From: Patescibacteria group bacterium AH-259-L07 | Lineage (GTDB): Bacteria > Patescibacteriota > Patescibacteriia > UBA2591 > UBA6264 | Direction of reading: 5' to 3' | DNA length: 14,238 nucleotides | NCBI GenBank assembly: GCA_027718005.1 | Contig: JALLOP010000028.1 | Span: forward strand, 1-14,238 | Shown: positions 7,558 to 14,238 of the stretch, in pieces | Layout: every line of letters starts with the position of its first letter | Position numbering within the stretch: position 1 is the stretch's first letter | Notes under the pieces: model-generated | The model's input: the letters and a program-made list of their open reading frames with translations, nothing else | Told to the model about the DNA's origin: nothing | Database searches by the model: none | Position numbers and translations under genes: made by a program

Positions 7558-10197
7558 TTACCAATAAATTAAATTCTGTAAATTTTTATTTTTCTCAAAA
7601 TCCAAATCATTTAGATCAATCTCTGAATCATCCTCAAATACCACTCTATCTTTCAAAATTCTCTTAATCTTTTTGCCCTCAAGATTAGATACTGTTTCTG
7701 CGATATCTACATCAGGATAAAGTTTTTCAAAAATAAATTTTGCCTTTTCTTTTTTGGAATTGATTTGCATTCCATCTTTTGCCTGTTTCTCGGCTAAAGA
7801 AAAATCAATATTTTCTATTTTTTTATCAAGGGGGTTATATGCCGCTCTTCTCAATACATCTTCATGCTGTTCAAGTTCGTAATATTTAAAAAATCCACCG
7901 CCTTGCCAGTTGATATTCCTTGAAAGTTGAGGATGTCGTGGATGACCAAATACTTTAAATACTTGATCTCCAGACGATACTATTTTCATTCTTCCTAATA
8001 AACCTATCTTTTTTTTGCCGTCGTATTCATAAAATGTATTAAAATGTTCACCCATATCGACACCCAACCAACGCCGATTTAATTTGTGGGCGACCGCAAG
8101 CGATGTGCCTATTCCAGCAAAATAATCCATAACCATATCTCGCGGTCTTGTTGAGGTCTGTATCATCCGACGAAGTAAGTTCTCTGGTTTTTGTGTCTTG
8201 AAGAAAAATGATTCATTATTCCCCACTTGTGTAAAAAGAAAAGAATATATATCAGCCCAAACCATACCAACTGGATGTTTCTTATTATCAGTTACGATGT
8301 ATTCTTTATAAAAATCTTTATTCCATTTCTCAATATAATATTTGTCTTTTTCGTCGTCATACATTAAATCTAACCAGCCAATTTTTAGACGTTTTTTTTC
8401 TTCTTTTTCTAAAATCACAAATACTTTCGTAAAGAAATTATTCTCATAATTTTTTGCGAAATGAAGAATATAGTTAATATTTTGTACCCAATTATTTTTT
8501 CCAGGTTTAAATCCAGTAATTCCAGAAGTGTCCCACGCGATTTCTGCTTTAAAGTTGTTTTCTCCAAAAATATTATTGAATATTAAGCGGCTATAATAAT
8601 ACGCATACCTATCAATATGGTAGTAGAAATTACCTTCTTTTTGTAAAAAGCCGTGTCCCAGATTAACACGGTCGTAAATAAGCGAAAGCCAACTGCTATC
8701 TTGAAATCTATCTACATAATCAAAATCTTCTCCCGTATTAAATGGCGGATCAATATAAATTGTCTGCACTTTCTCTCTATATTTAGGCAACAATGTATTA
8801 AGCGCTTGAAAATTATCCGATTTAATCAATCTGCCATCTAATTCATTATCTAAATCATCAAATAAGATTAAAATTTTAAGCTCTAAATCTTTAAAATATT
8901 TTGTGTCAATTGGTAATTTGCTCCATTTATTATTTAACTTGTCCTTTGTTAATACTTTATTTTTATCAAAATCTCTTTCAACAATTCCAAGATTGATCCA
9001 CTCCGCAATCTGTTCTTTAACATTTTTATGAGAAAATATTTCTTTTATTACTACAATCCCGCCATCCTTAACTGCAACACGATCTAGGGTTATAACATAA
9101 TTTGAATTACGTGCAAATTTAGGTTTAAGCCAAATTCTTTTAAGTTCGTTTTCGAAATTACCGATGTAATCAATCGTTTTATAAGCTATCTCTTTCATTT
9201 TTTTGATTCTATCTAAATCTTTCTGCTCAAACAAACTATCTAAGTCGTTTGCTAAATGTTCATATATATACAAATCAAACTGCTCGCGCAAAAAATTTTT
9301 GGCATCTTTGTGTATAAAATAATCGATTTCAGTTTGTTTTTTATAAACCCTGTATGCTTTATATATATCTTCTTCGCTTAAGTTAACCCCCTTTAACCGT
9401 AAATATTTCTCAATCTCTTTTTTACCGACCACTACTGGAATAATTTCTATTTTGGACTTAATATTTTTACCCTCTCTAACAATGAATTCTGCTTTCGCAC
9501 TGCCTCTGTTTCCCTTAAAATTTATTTTTCCCAAATCAAGTCCTTTATTTTTTAAAACAATACCACTTGGTAATTTTCTAATATTATTAAATAAACTTTT
9601 AATTAATTTATCTTTGCCCTTTGTTTTTAACTTTTTCTCAAGCGCAGTATATTTATTGTCATTTTTATATAACACATGAAATTTAACTATTTTTTTCCCT
9701 TTTCTTGATTTAATTCCAGTAAAATAAAACTCTAACTCTTTTTTTTCATTTGCTTGCTTGTGTTTCAAGAGCGAAGCATCAAAGTGAAAATCAAACGCAA
9801 TTTCCGGGTCACCGTGTAATTGTAAATTTTTTATTGATCTATAATTTGCTTCTGATTTTACATAATAAAGCTTTGCTGTTTTCCAAAAAAGCGTAACGTC
9901 TTCTCTTGGGTTATAAACTTTTGCATATATATTTTTATAAACCGGTGTAGAAGAAAAGAAAATAGCGCCACCATCGCTAATATATGAGTCAAAAAAAGTA
10001 TAAAGCTTATCATATAAATCTTCTGGTTCATCTTTATTAAACTTTTTCTTCACGTCCGCTTTTAAATTTTTCTCAATTTTTTTAAAATACTCTGTTTTAA
10101 TATTCATTAAATTTACATATCCGCTATCACCCTCAAGCTTAGCCCCCACAAATAAATCCTGAAGTATGCTATAAAATTTTTGTTCTTTATTATTCAT
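7558..10197 (-). CDS. mod: Type III-like site-specific DNA adenine methyltransferase (Mod)
   Basis: I prefer ATG at 10197 (879 aa) over the in-frame TTG at 10206, because it leaves TAA-T-ATG after radC, the same one-base gap as at mod-res. Catalytic motif IV is DPPF (D483), in the context TIYIDPPFNTGEDF. The AdoMet-binding motif I, DYFAGIGTS (about 691-699), comes after it, with TQKPENLL (about 668-675) just before. This order (IV before I) is the beta class of N6-adenine methyltransferases used by type III systems. The segment GGGFFKYYELEQ near residue 769 also recurs in Mod proteins. About 440 residues precede the catalytic part. They include LYDKLYTFFDSYISDGG and LFWKTAKLYYVKS, diverged versions of a segment I recall from long Mod-type enzymes paired with DEAD/DEAH Res proteins. 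The recognition region between motifs IV and I is short. The target sequence cannot be read from sequence alone. Confidence 0.92.
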   Translation of the reverse strand: MNNKEQKFYSILQDLFVGAKLEGDSGYVNLMNIKTEYFKKIEKNLKADVKKKFNKDEPEDLYDKLYTFFDSYISDGGAIFFSSTPVYKNIYAKVYNPREDVTLFWKTAKLYYVKSEANYRSIKNLQLHGDPEIAFDFHFDASLLKHKQANEKKELEFYFTGIKSRKGKKIVKFHVLYKNDNKYTALEKKLKTKGKDKLIKSLFNNIRKLPSGIVLKNKGLDLGKINFKGNRGSAKAEFIVREGKNIKSKIEIIPVVVGKKEIEKYLRLKGVNLSEEDIYKAYRVYKKQTEIDYFIHKDAKNFLREQFDLYIYEHLANDLDSLFEQKDLDRIKKMKEIAYKTIDYIGNFENELKRIWLKPKFARNSNYVITLDRVAVKDGGIVVIKEIFSHKNVKEQIAEWINLGIVERDFDKNKVLTKDKLNNKWSKLPIDTKYFKDLELKILILFDDLDNELDGRLIKSDNFQALNTLLPKYREKVQTIYIDPPFNTGEDFDYVDRFQDSSWLSLIYDRVNLGHGFLQKEGNFYYHIDRYAYYYSRLIFNNIFGENNFKAEIAWDTSGITGFKPGKNNWVQNINYILHFAKNYENNFFTKVFVILEKEEKKRLKIGWLDLMYDDEKDKYYIEKWNKDFYKEYIVTDNKKHPVGMVWADIYSFLFTQVGNNESFFFKTQKPENLLRRMIQTSTRPRDMVMDYFAGIGTSLAVAHKLNRRWLGVDMGEHFNTFYEYDGKKKIGLLGRMKIVSSGDQVFKVFGHPRHPQLSRNINWQGGGFFKYYELEQHEDVLRRAAYNPLDKKIENIDFSLAEKQAKDGMQINSKKEKAKFIFEKLYPDVDIAETVSNLEGKKIKRILKDRVVFEDDSEIDLNDLDFEKNKNLQNLIYW

Positions 10198-10198
10198 A

Positions 10199-10855
10199 TT
10201 ATTCAATTATTTTATAATTAATATTACCTATAATTATATGCTGAATTACTTCTATACCAATTATATTACCAGCTCTTTTAATCTTTCTAGTTAACTCTAG
10301 ATCTTCTTCGCTAGCCTCTACGTCTCCACTCGGGTGATTGTGGGCAACTATTATACTTGCGGCTAAATGTTCAATTGCTGGTTTAAATACTTCCCGCGGA
10401 TGTACCAAATTTGCATTCAACGTCCCAACAGAAATTGTCTCTTTATGAATTAATTGATTGCGCGCGTTTAGATACAAAACCACAAAATGTTCTTTCTTGG
10501 CAGTTCTAAGTTCTTGAAGATGAGCAACTGCATCTTTCGTATTATTGATGGTTGCTAAATTACTATCTTCAACATCTAATGCTCTTTTTGTTAATTCAAA
10601 CGCCGCAAGTAATAAACAGGCTTTTCCAGAACCAATCCCTTTTATTTTTGACAACTTCTCAAAATCAAGTGATAAAAGTTTTTTCTTTGGAAACTTTCTT
10701 AATATTTCTTCTGATACTTTTAAAACATTTTTTCCCTCAACCCCAGTTCTGAGTAAAATAGCCATCAATTCACTGTCTCGCAGATTTTCAACACCTTTTT
10801 CAATAAGCTTTTCACGAGGCTGTTCATGTTTTGGTAAATCTTTTATTCTAGGCAT
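10199..10855 (-). CDS. radC: RadC family JAMM/MPN-domain protein
   Basis: 218 aa, normal length. The N-terminal helix-hairpin-helix part is typical (LPKHEQPREKLIEKGVENL, SELMAILLRTGVEGKN, then IKGIGSGKACLLLAAFEL at about 71-88). The C-terminal JAMM metal site is intact: H172-x-H174-P-S-G followed by D185 after ten residues, with an upstream acidic residue (E139). RadC was once thought to act in DNA repair; its enzymatic role is unsettled, and it is common on mobile elements and phages. Here it is the first gene of the radC-mod-res unit, with its TAA stop one base before the mod ATG. The start is ATG at 10855, placed by homology to MPRIKDLP-type N-termini; no ribosome binding site is visible, so the message may be nearly leaderless or use a non-SD mechanism. 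Confidence 0.95.
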   Translation of the reverse strand: MPRIKDLPKHEQPREKLIEKGVENLRDSELMAILLRTGVEGKNVLKVSEEILRKFPKKKLLSLDFEKLSKIKGIGSGKACLLLAAFELTKRALDVEDSNLATINNTKDAVAHLQELRTAKKEHFVVLYLNARNQLIHKETISVGTLNANLVHPREVFKPAIEHLAASIIVAHNHPSGDVEASEEDLELTRKIKRAGNIIGIEVIQHIIIGNINYKIIE

Positions 10856-10860
10856 ATTTA

Positions 10861-10915
10861 TGTTAAAATCAAGTTATAATATAAGTTTAGAATAAAAACG
10901 TGTTTAAGTAAAGCG
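10861..10915 (-). promoter_or_regulatory. Candidate promoter for radC-mod-res
   Basis: Reading the minus strand towards radC there is TTAAAC, an 18-base spacer, then TATATT; an alternative pair is TTTACT, 17 bases, TAAACT. Both are weak matches to the sigma-70 consensus. Position supports a promoter: just after a terminator-like hairpin and before the first gene of the operon. In such AT-rich DNA the exact boxes are uncertain. Confidence 0.3.
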
Positions 10916-10917
10916 AT

Positions 10918-10961
10918 AAAAAAAACAACAAGACGCTTAAAAAATAGCTCTGTTGTTTTTT
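10918..10961. terminator. Bidirectional terminator-like hairpin upstream of radC
   Basis: AAAAAACAACA (10920-10930) pairs perfectly with TGTTGTTTTTT (10951-10961), an 11-bp stem. The stem extends inward through GA..GC/GCTC with two bulged bases, around an A-rich loop. The outer A:T part gives a T-run on either strand. It would end transcripts coming from ppsA, tRNA-Ser and the 213-aa gene before radC, and separates the two transcription units. Confidence 0.7.
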
Positions 10962-10970
10962 ATTTTAATA

Positions 10971-10991
10971 TCGAGTACTTGGGTTGCTCGA
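10971..10991 (-). repeat. Hairpin downstream of the partial tRNA-Ser copy, shared with the real tRNA
   Basis: TCGAG (10971-10975) pairs with CTCGA (10987-10991), and the stem extends to 7 bp as TATCGAG/CTCGATA over 10969-10993. The same TCGAG and CTCGATA words occur exactly 785 bases further on (11756-11760 and 11772-11778), also beyond a tRNA-Ser 3' end. There is no T-run right after the hairpin on the minus strand. Confidence 0.5.
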
Positions 10992-11004
10992 TACTAAAAT
11001 GTGT

Positions 11005-11028
11005 TGGCGGAGAGGGTGGGATTCGAAC
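11005..11028 (-). repeat. Partial copy of the tRNA-Ser 3' end (att-like 24-bp direct repeat)
   Basis: These 24 bases are identical to 11790-11813, the 3' end of the intact tRNA-Ser. On the minus strand they read GTTCGAATCCCAC (T-loop and 3' T-stem), then CCTCTCC (3' acceptor strand), G and CCA. Identity stops at the start of the T-loop, and no anticodon or D-arm precedes it, so this is not a gene. Tyrosine-recombinase elements that enter tRNA genes typically leave such a 3' fragment at their far end. Confidence 0.75.
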
Positions 11029-11038
11029 TTTTTAATGT

Positions 11039-11093
11039 GAGACACCTTAAGGATTTTCTGGCGTTTGTTTCAATTGCTTGATTTAGGCGTCTC
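11039..11093 (-). other. Possible RNA stem around the stop codon of the 213-aa gene
   Basis: In the minus-strand RNA, GAGACGCC (11093-11086, the last codons before the stop) can pair with GGTGTCTC (11046-11039) over 8 bp including one G-U pair, enclosing about 39 bases. A perfect CCTTAAGG palindrome overlaps the second arm (11045-11052). No T-run follows, so it is not a standard terminator; it may be a 3'-end structure or chance. Confidence 0.3.
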
Positions 11094-11724
11094 GGTCGGG
11101 AGTACTTTTATAAAATTTTGTGATTCTGGTATACAATGCTGGATCTAGATTCTTTATTGTATTAGCCCATTCTTTGACAGTTTCGATTTCTTGCATCCAT
11201 TTTTTTTTCGATAAACTGAAATGGGCAAAGGGCAATAACCTTTCTATCTCTTCTGCCTCCAATGGAAGGTCTACTACCTCTATATATCTTTCTTTTAATA
11301 AATCGACAACTTCTGTCTCAGTTAAATTGTGACTGCGTAAATCTTTCATAGTTTGAACATAGTTTTCAATAGCAGAGAGGGGATATCCGGATAAAATGCC
11401 GGCCTCTACATCATCGTTTTTAGTAAGAGCGTTAAAAAATTTTTCCGCGCCTTCTTGAGATTGTGCTATATAAAATTTTCTTTTTTTGTCATCACTCAAA
11501 CTTTCATCCTCAACAAAATAAAGCCCCATGTCGCGAATAGTATTTTGCCATTCGTTATCATACTTGTGAACATTTATATCAACCGCTTTCTTGTAGCCAG
11601 ATAGTAAAAGAATAAAATCAACCTTGTCAAAATCTCTTATTGGCAGGCTTTCAATTTTTTCAATTGAAAATTTTTCTTTTCTAGGATCTAATCTTTCTTT
11701 TGGTTTTTCGAATTGATTTGGCAT
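11083..11724 (-). CDS. Hypothetical protein, 213 aa, resembling a small Patescibacteria-type family
   Basis: ATG at 11724, TAA stop at 11083-11085. It is soluble, with no signal peptide or membrane segment. Recognisable stretches are SIEKIESLPIRDFDKVDFILL (20 residues shown from about 20), LLSGYKKAVDIN, MGLYFVEDES, and GILSGYPLSAIENYV (about 108-122). I recall proteins of this type, with a GYKKA segment and a GxxxGYPxxAxxxY segment, from candidate-phylum bacteria; none has a known function. The C-terminal half is helical and charged. An AGGT about 9 bases before the ATG is the best ribosome binding site in the window. The gene lies alone between the tRNA-Ser and the partial tRNA-Ser copy, so it may be a passenger of a very small insertion or part of a local duplication. 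Confidence 0.8.
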   Translation of the reverse strand: MPNQFEKPKERLDPRKEKFSIEKIESLPIRDFDKVDFILLLSGYKKAVDINVHKYDNEWQNTIRDMGLYFVEDESLSDDKKRKFYIAQSQEGAEKFFNALTKNDDVEAGILSGYPLSAIENYVQTMKDLRSHNLTETEVVDLLKERYIEVVDLPLEAEEIERLLPFAHFSLSKKKWMQEIETVKEWANTIKNLDPALYTRITKFYKSTPDRDA

Positions 11725-11755
11725 AATTTATACCTGTCTAGACCTCACAATCACT

Positions 11756-11778
11756 TCGAGCATCTCGGTCACTCGATA
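11756..11778 (-). repeat. Hairpin following tRNA-Ser, homologous to the one at 10971
   Basis: TCGAG (11756-11760) pairs with CTCGA (11772-11776), with CTCGATA continuing to 11778. It lies in the 65-base gap between the tRNA 3' end and the 213-aa gene. Aligned without gaps, 10971-11028 and 11756-11813 agree at 44 of 58 positions by my hand count; loop and spacer differ while both stem arms are kept. Confidence 0.5.
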
Positions 11779-11789
11779 AAAAATATAAC

Positions 11790-11876
11790 TGGCGGAGAGG
11801 GTGGGATTCGAACCCACAAGTCCAAAAAGGACGCTAGTTCTCCAAACTAGTGGAATAACCATTATCCGACCTCTCC
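11790..11876 (-). tRNA. tRNA-Ser (anticodon GGA)
   Basis: It folds as a complete type II tRNA of 87 nt including an encoded CCA: acceptor stem GGAGAGG/CCTCTCC, discriminator G, anticodon stem CTAGT/ACTAG with loop TTGGAGA (anticodon GGA, reading UCC and UCU), a long variable arm (GTCC-TTTTT-GGAC), and T-arm GTGGG-TTCGAAT-CCCAC. The long variable arm is diagnostic for Ser in this context. Its 5' end is only one base after the ppsA TAG stop, so it must be cut from the ppsA transcript or start from a promoter inside ppsA. Its 3' end is duplicated at 11005-11028. Confidence 0.95.
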
Positions 11877-11877
11877 C

Positions 11878-14238
11878 CTACTTTTTTCTCTTTTTCAATT
11901 TTTTCTCTACTTTATTTACTAATAGTGTTGTCTTTATAACAGAATCTGGGTTGAGTGATATAGAATCGATACCCTCTCTTACTAAAAACTCGGTAAAATC
12001 AGCAAAATCCGAAGGTGCCTGGCCGCAGATCCCCACTTTGCGATTATGCTTATGTGCGGTTTTGATAAGCTGGGAAATAAGCCGCTTAACTGCCTCATTT
12101 CTCTCATCAAAAATGTGCGCAACTAAATCAGAATCTCTGTCTACTCCTAAAGTTAGTTGAGTAAGGTCGTTGCTCCCCAAAGAATACGAGTCAAATATTT
12201 TGGCAAATTCATCAGCTAAAATGACATTGGAAGGAATCTCGCACATCACATATACTTTCAATGGCTTAATCCCTTTCTTTTTTTTACGCAGACCATAGGA
12301 ATCAATAATGTTTAATACTTTTTTTCCTTCTTCAACAGTGCGGCAAAACGGCACCATCACAATAACATTATCAAGACCCATTTCCTTACGAACTTTTTTT
12401 ATTGCCTGACATTCTAAGCCAAACGCTTGTTCAAATTCCGGACCATAATACCGGGACGCGCCGCGCCATCCAATCATAGGATTGGCTTCATCTGGCTCAA
12501 ACCGCTTGCCTCCAATTAAATTCGCATACTCATTGCTTTTAAAATCTGAAAATCTGACAATCACATCTTTGGGGTAAAATGCCGCGCCAATTTTCCCAAT
12601 TCCCTCAGCTAGTTTATCAACATAAAATTGCACTCTATCACTATATCCAGCAGTAAGTGTATTAATTTCATTCTTTGTTTTTTTATCCAGTTTAGAATAA
12701 TACAGCAATGCCATGGGGTGAATCTTAATGTAATTGCTGATAATAAACTCTTCACGCGCCAAGCCCACCCCGTCGTTGGGGATAAATGAAAAGCCAAATG
12801 CTTGATCTGGCTCACCCACATTCATCATTATTTTTGTTTTGGGCCGTTTAAAATTTTTGATTTTTGTTTTTCTTACCGTATAAGGAATCAATCCTTTATA
12901 TATACGTCCTATTTCTCCTTGGGCACATGAAACTGTTATTTTTTGTCTGGTTTTAATCACCTCTGTTGCATTGTGAGTGCCCACAATACAAGGCAATCCA
13001 AGCTCACGAGATATAATCGCGGCATGAGCGGTCCGGCCACCCGAGTTAGTCACGATCGCCGATGCCTGCTTCATAATTACGACCCAGTCAGGGTTCGTCA
13101 TTTCCGTTACCAACACTTCACCGGGTTTAAATTTTGCAATATCTTTAACATGTTCAATCACATGAGCAACGCCGTTACCAATTTTAGAGCCAACTGCCGT
13201 GCCTGAAATAAGGGGTTTGCGATCAGTTTTCTTTTGTGTTAATACATACTCCTCTAACACGTCAACAGAACGTTGTGATTTTACCGTTTCTGGCCGTGCC
13301 TGAACAATATATAACCTATTGTCTTTGCCATCTTTTGCCCACTCTATATCCATTGCCCTCACATAATGGTTTTCTATGATTACTGAATACCGCGCTAACT
13401 CTAAAATCTCATTATCAGATAAGGTAAAGGTATTTTGCTTAGATTTTTTTGTTTGCACATTTTTTACTGAATGTGATCCTTTTGCTTCATATACCATGGT
13501 ATATTCTTTTACACCTAATTTCTTACTCACAATAGGTTTAAATCCTTTATCCAGCAATGGTTCAAATACCATAAATTCATCAGGGCTGACTTTTCCCTGA
13601 ACCACATTTTCTCCCAGCCCCCATGAAGAATTAATCACAGTAACATCAGCAAACCCAGATTCTGTATCACAAGAAAACATTACGCCAGAACAAGACAAAT
13701 CAGAACGAATCATTTTTTGAACACCTACGGAGAGTGCAATACTCATATGATCAAATTCTTTTTCTTCTCGATATACAATTGCACGATCAGTAAAGAGCGA
13801 TGCCATACATTTTCTAACAGCATTGAGTAATTGTTCTTTTCCTCTGATATTAAGATAGGTCTCCATCTGGCCCGCAAAAGAAGCGCTTGGCATGTCTTCC
13901 GCTGTGGCTGATGAACGCACTGCCACGTCTGTTACTTGAGAGCCATATTGCTTTGAAAGTTTTTGATATGCGGAAATAATTTCTTTCTCAAAATCTTTTG
14001 GCAATTTTGCTTGCAAAATTAAATCACGAATCTTCTTGCCACGCTCTTTTAAATCGTTTACATTCTTAACATCTAACCCGTCTAATATCGTTTTAATTTT
14101 ATTCTGTAACTTATTTTCTTGTATAAAATACCAATAAGCGTGAGAAGTAGTGGCAAAGCCATTGGGAATTCTCACGCCGTATTTAATTAGTTTTTGATAC
14201 ATTTCTCCTAAAGAAGCATTTTTTCCGCCTACTTTAGG
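11878..14238 (-). CDS. ppsA: Phosphoenolpyruvate synthase (pyruvate, water dikinase), 5' end missing
   Basis: It converts pyruvate, ATP and water to PEP, AMP and phosphate; gluconeogenic, cytoplasmic. The visible frame (786 codons) continues to the right edge: upstream of the ATG at 14202 it reads PKVGGKNASLGE in frame, which is the conserved start region of PpsA, so 14202 is an internal Met and the true start lies beyond the window. Counting from that Met: the ATP-grasp nucleotide-binding domain with VRSSATAEDMPSASFAGQ (about 95-112) and QARPET (301-306); the swivelling phosphohistidine domain with SGGRTAHAAIISRELGLPC (catalytic His393); and the C-terminal PEP/pyruvate barrel with GVGLAREEF, IGWRGASRYY, SLGSNDLTQLTLGVDRD (about 675-691) and the active-site-loop GICGQAPSD (C726). 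No domain is missing. It ends in a lysine-rich tail (KKLKKRKK) and TAG, one base before tRNA-Ser. Confidence 0.95.
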   Translation of the reverse strand, partial: PKVGGKNASLGEMYQKLIKYGVRIPNGFATTSHAYWYFIQENKLQNKIKTILDGLDVKNVNDLKERGKKIRDLILQAKLPKDFEKEIISAYQKLSKQYGSQVTDVAVRSSATAEDMPSASFAGQMETYLNIRGKEQLLNAVRKCMASLFTDRAIVYREEKEFDHMSIALSVGVQKMIRSDLSCSGVMFSCDTESGFADVTVINSSWGLGENVVQGKVSPDEFMVFEPLLDKGFKPIVSKKLGVKEYTMVYEAKGSHSVKNVQTKKSKQNTFTLSDNEILELARYSVIIENHYVRAMDIEWAKDGKDNRLYIVQARPETVKSQRSVDVLEEYVLTQKKTDRKPLISGTAVGSKIGNGVAHVIEHVKDIAKFKPGEVLVTEMTNPDWVVIMKQASAIVTNSGGRTAHAAIISRELGLPCIVGTHNATEVIKTRQKITVSCAQGEIGRIYKGLIPYTVRKTKIKNFKRPKTKIMMNVGEPDQAFGFSFIPNDGVGLAREEFIISNYIKIHPMALLYYSKLDKKTKNEINTLTAGYSDRVQFYVDKLAEGIGKIGAAFYPKDVIVRFSDFKSNEYANLIGGKRFEPDEANPMIGWRGASRYYGPEFEQAFGLECQAIKKVRKEMGLDNVIVMVPFCRTVEEGKKVLNIIDSYGLRKKKKGIKPLKVYVMCEIPSNVILADEFAKIFDSYSLGSNDLTQLTLGVDRDSDLVAHIFDERNEAVKRLISQLIKTAHKHNRKVGICGQAPSDFADFTEFLVREGIDSISLNPDSVIKTTLLVNKVEKKLKKRKK

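Noticed and set aside
10204..10206. TTG at 10206 as the start of mod.
   Set aside because: The ATG three codons later gives the same TAA-N-ATG junction as mod-res and is a stronger start codon.
10545..10895. Plus-strand open frame of 116 codons antisense to radC.
   Set aside because: It shadows a clearly conserved RadC frame, and its composition (F, S, N, L rich) is what the reverse strand of an AT-rich gene gives.
11801..12160. Plus-strand open frame of 119 codons across the tRNA-Ser and the ppsA 3' end.
   Set aside because: It is antisense to a tRNA and to a conserved coding region; its protein has no recognisable family and low complexity.
14200..14202. ATG at 14202 as the start of ppsA.
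   Set aside because: The frame continues upstream to the window edge as PKVGGKNASLGE, the conserved PpsA N-terminal segment, so the start lies outside.
1..14238. Absence of TGA stop codons (ten visible genes end in TAA or TAG) as a sign of UGA recoding.
   Set aside because: No in-frame TGA is needed to complete any conserved domain, and preference for TAA/TAG is expected in AT-rich DNA; ten stops are too few.
1..14238. CRISPR array, insertion sequence or rRNA in the window.
   Set aside because: I saw no regularly spaced repeats, no transposase or integrase frame, no terminal inverted repeats and no rRNA-like stretch.

Overview
This looks like a piece of chromosome from an AT-rich bacterium, with every supported gene on the minus strand. 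The 213-aa protein at 11083-11724 resembles a type of small uncharacterised protein I associate with Patescibacteria (CPR). Together with the near absence of Shine-Dalgarno sequences, the low GC and the very tight gene packing, it makes a Patescibacteria-like host my best guess. The lineage is inferred from memory of such proteins, not from a marker gene. The standard bacterial code fits: all ten visible stop codons are TAA or TAG, and no conserved domain is broken by TGA.

In the direction of transcription (high to low coordinates) the window has three parts. (1) A housekeeping-like end, 14238-11083: phosphoenolpyruvate synthase (its 5' end runs off the window), then a tRNA-Ser(GGA) starting one nucleotide after the ppsA stop codon, then the 213-aa hypothetical gene. 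(2) A boundary, about 11082-10856: a 24-bp perfect copy of the 3' end of that tRNA-Ser, a small hairpin that also follows the real tRNA, and a bidirectional terminator-like hairpin. The partial tRNA copy looks like an attachment-site remnant of an element that used the tRNA-Ser gene. (3) An accessory region, 10855 to the left edge: radC, a type III-like DNA methyltransferase (mod) and a type III-like helicase-nuclease (res). These three are joined by one-base gaps (TAA-N-ATG at both junctions), as expected for translational coupling. After them come an orphan nuclease-tail ORF, a tail-anchored 169-aa protein, a two-TM 326-aa protein, a 50-aa protein, a UvrD-like superfamily 1 helicase and the start of another unknown protein.

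mod and res should form a restriction-modification system in which Mod methylates adenine and Res translocates on and cuts unmodified DNA. RadC often travels with mobile DNA. The 103-aa ORF just after res resembles the C-terminal nuclease half of a type III Res, although the full-length res already has its own nuclease domain. It is most simply a leftover 3' stub from replacement of an older res. The last genes (membrane proteins, small protein, helicase) have no established joint function. Their position next to a restriction system, their even 23-bp spacing and their lack of household functions make them a candidate, unproven defence module.
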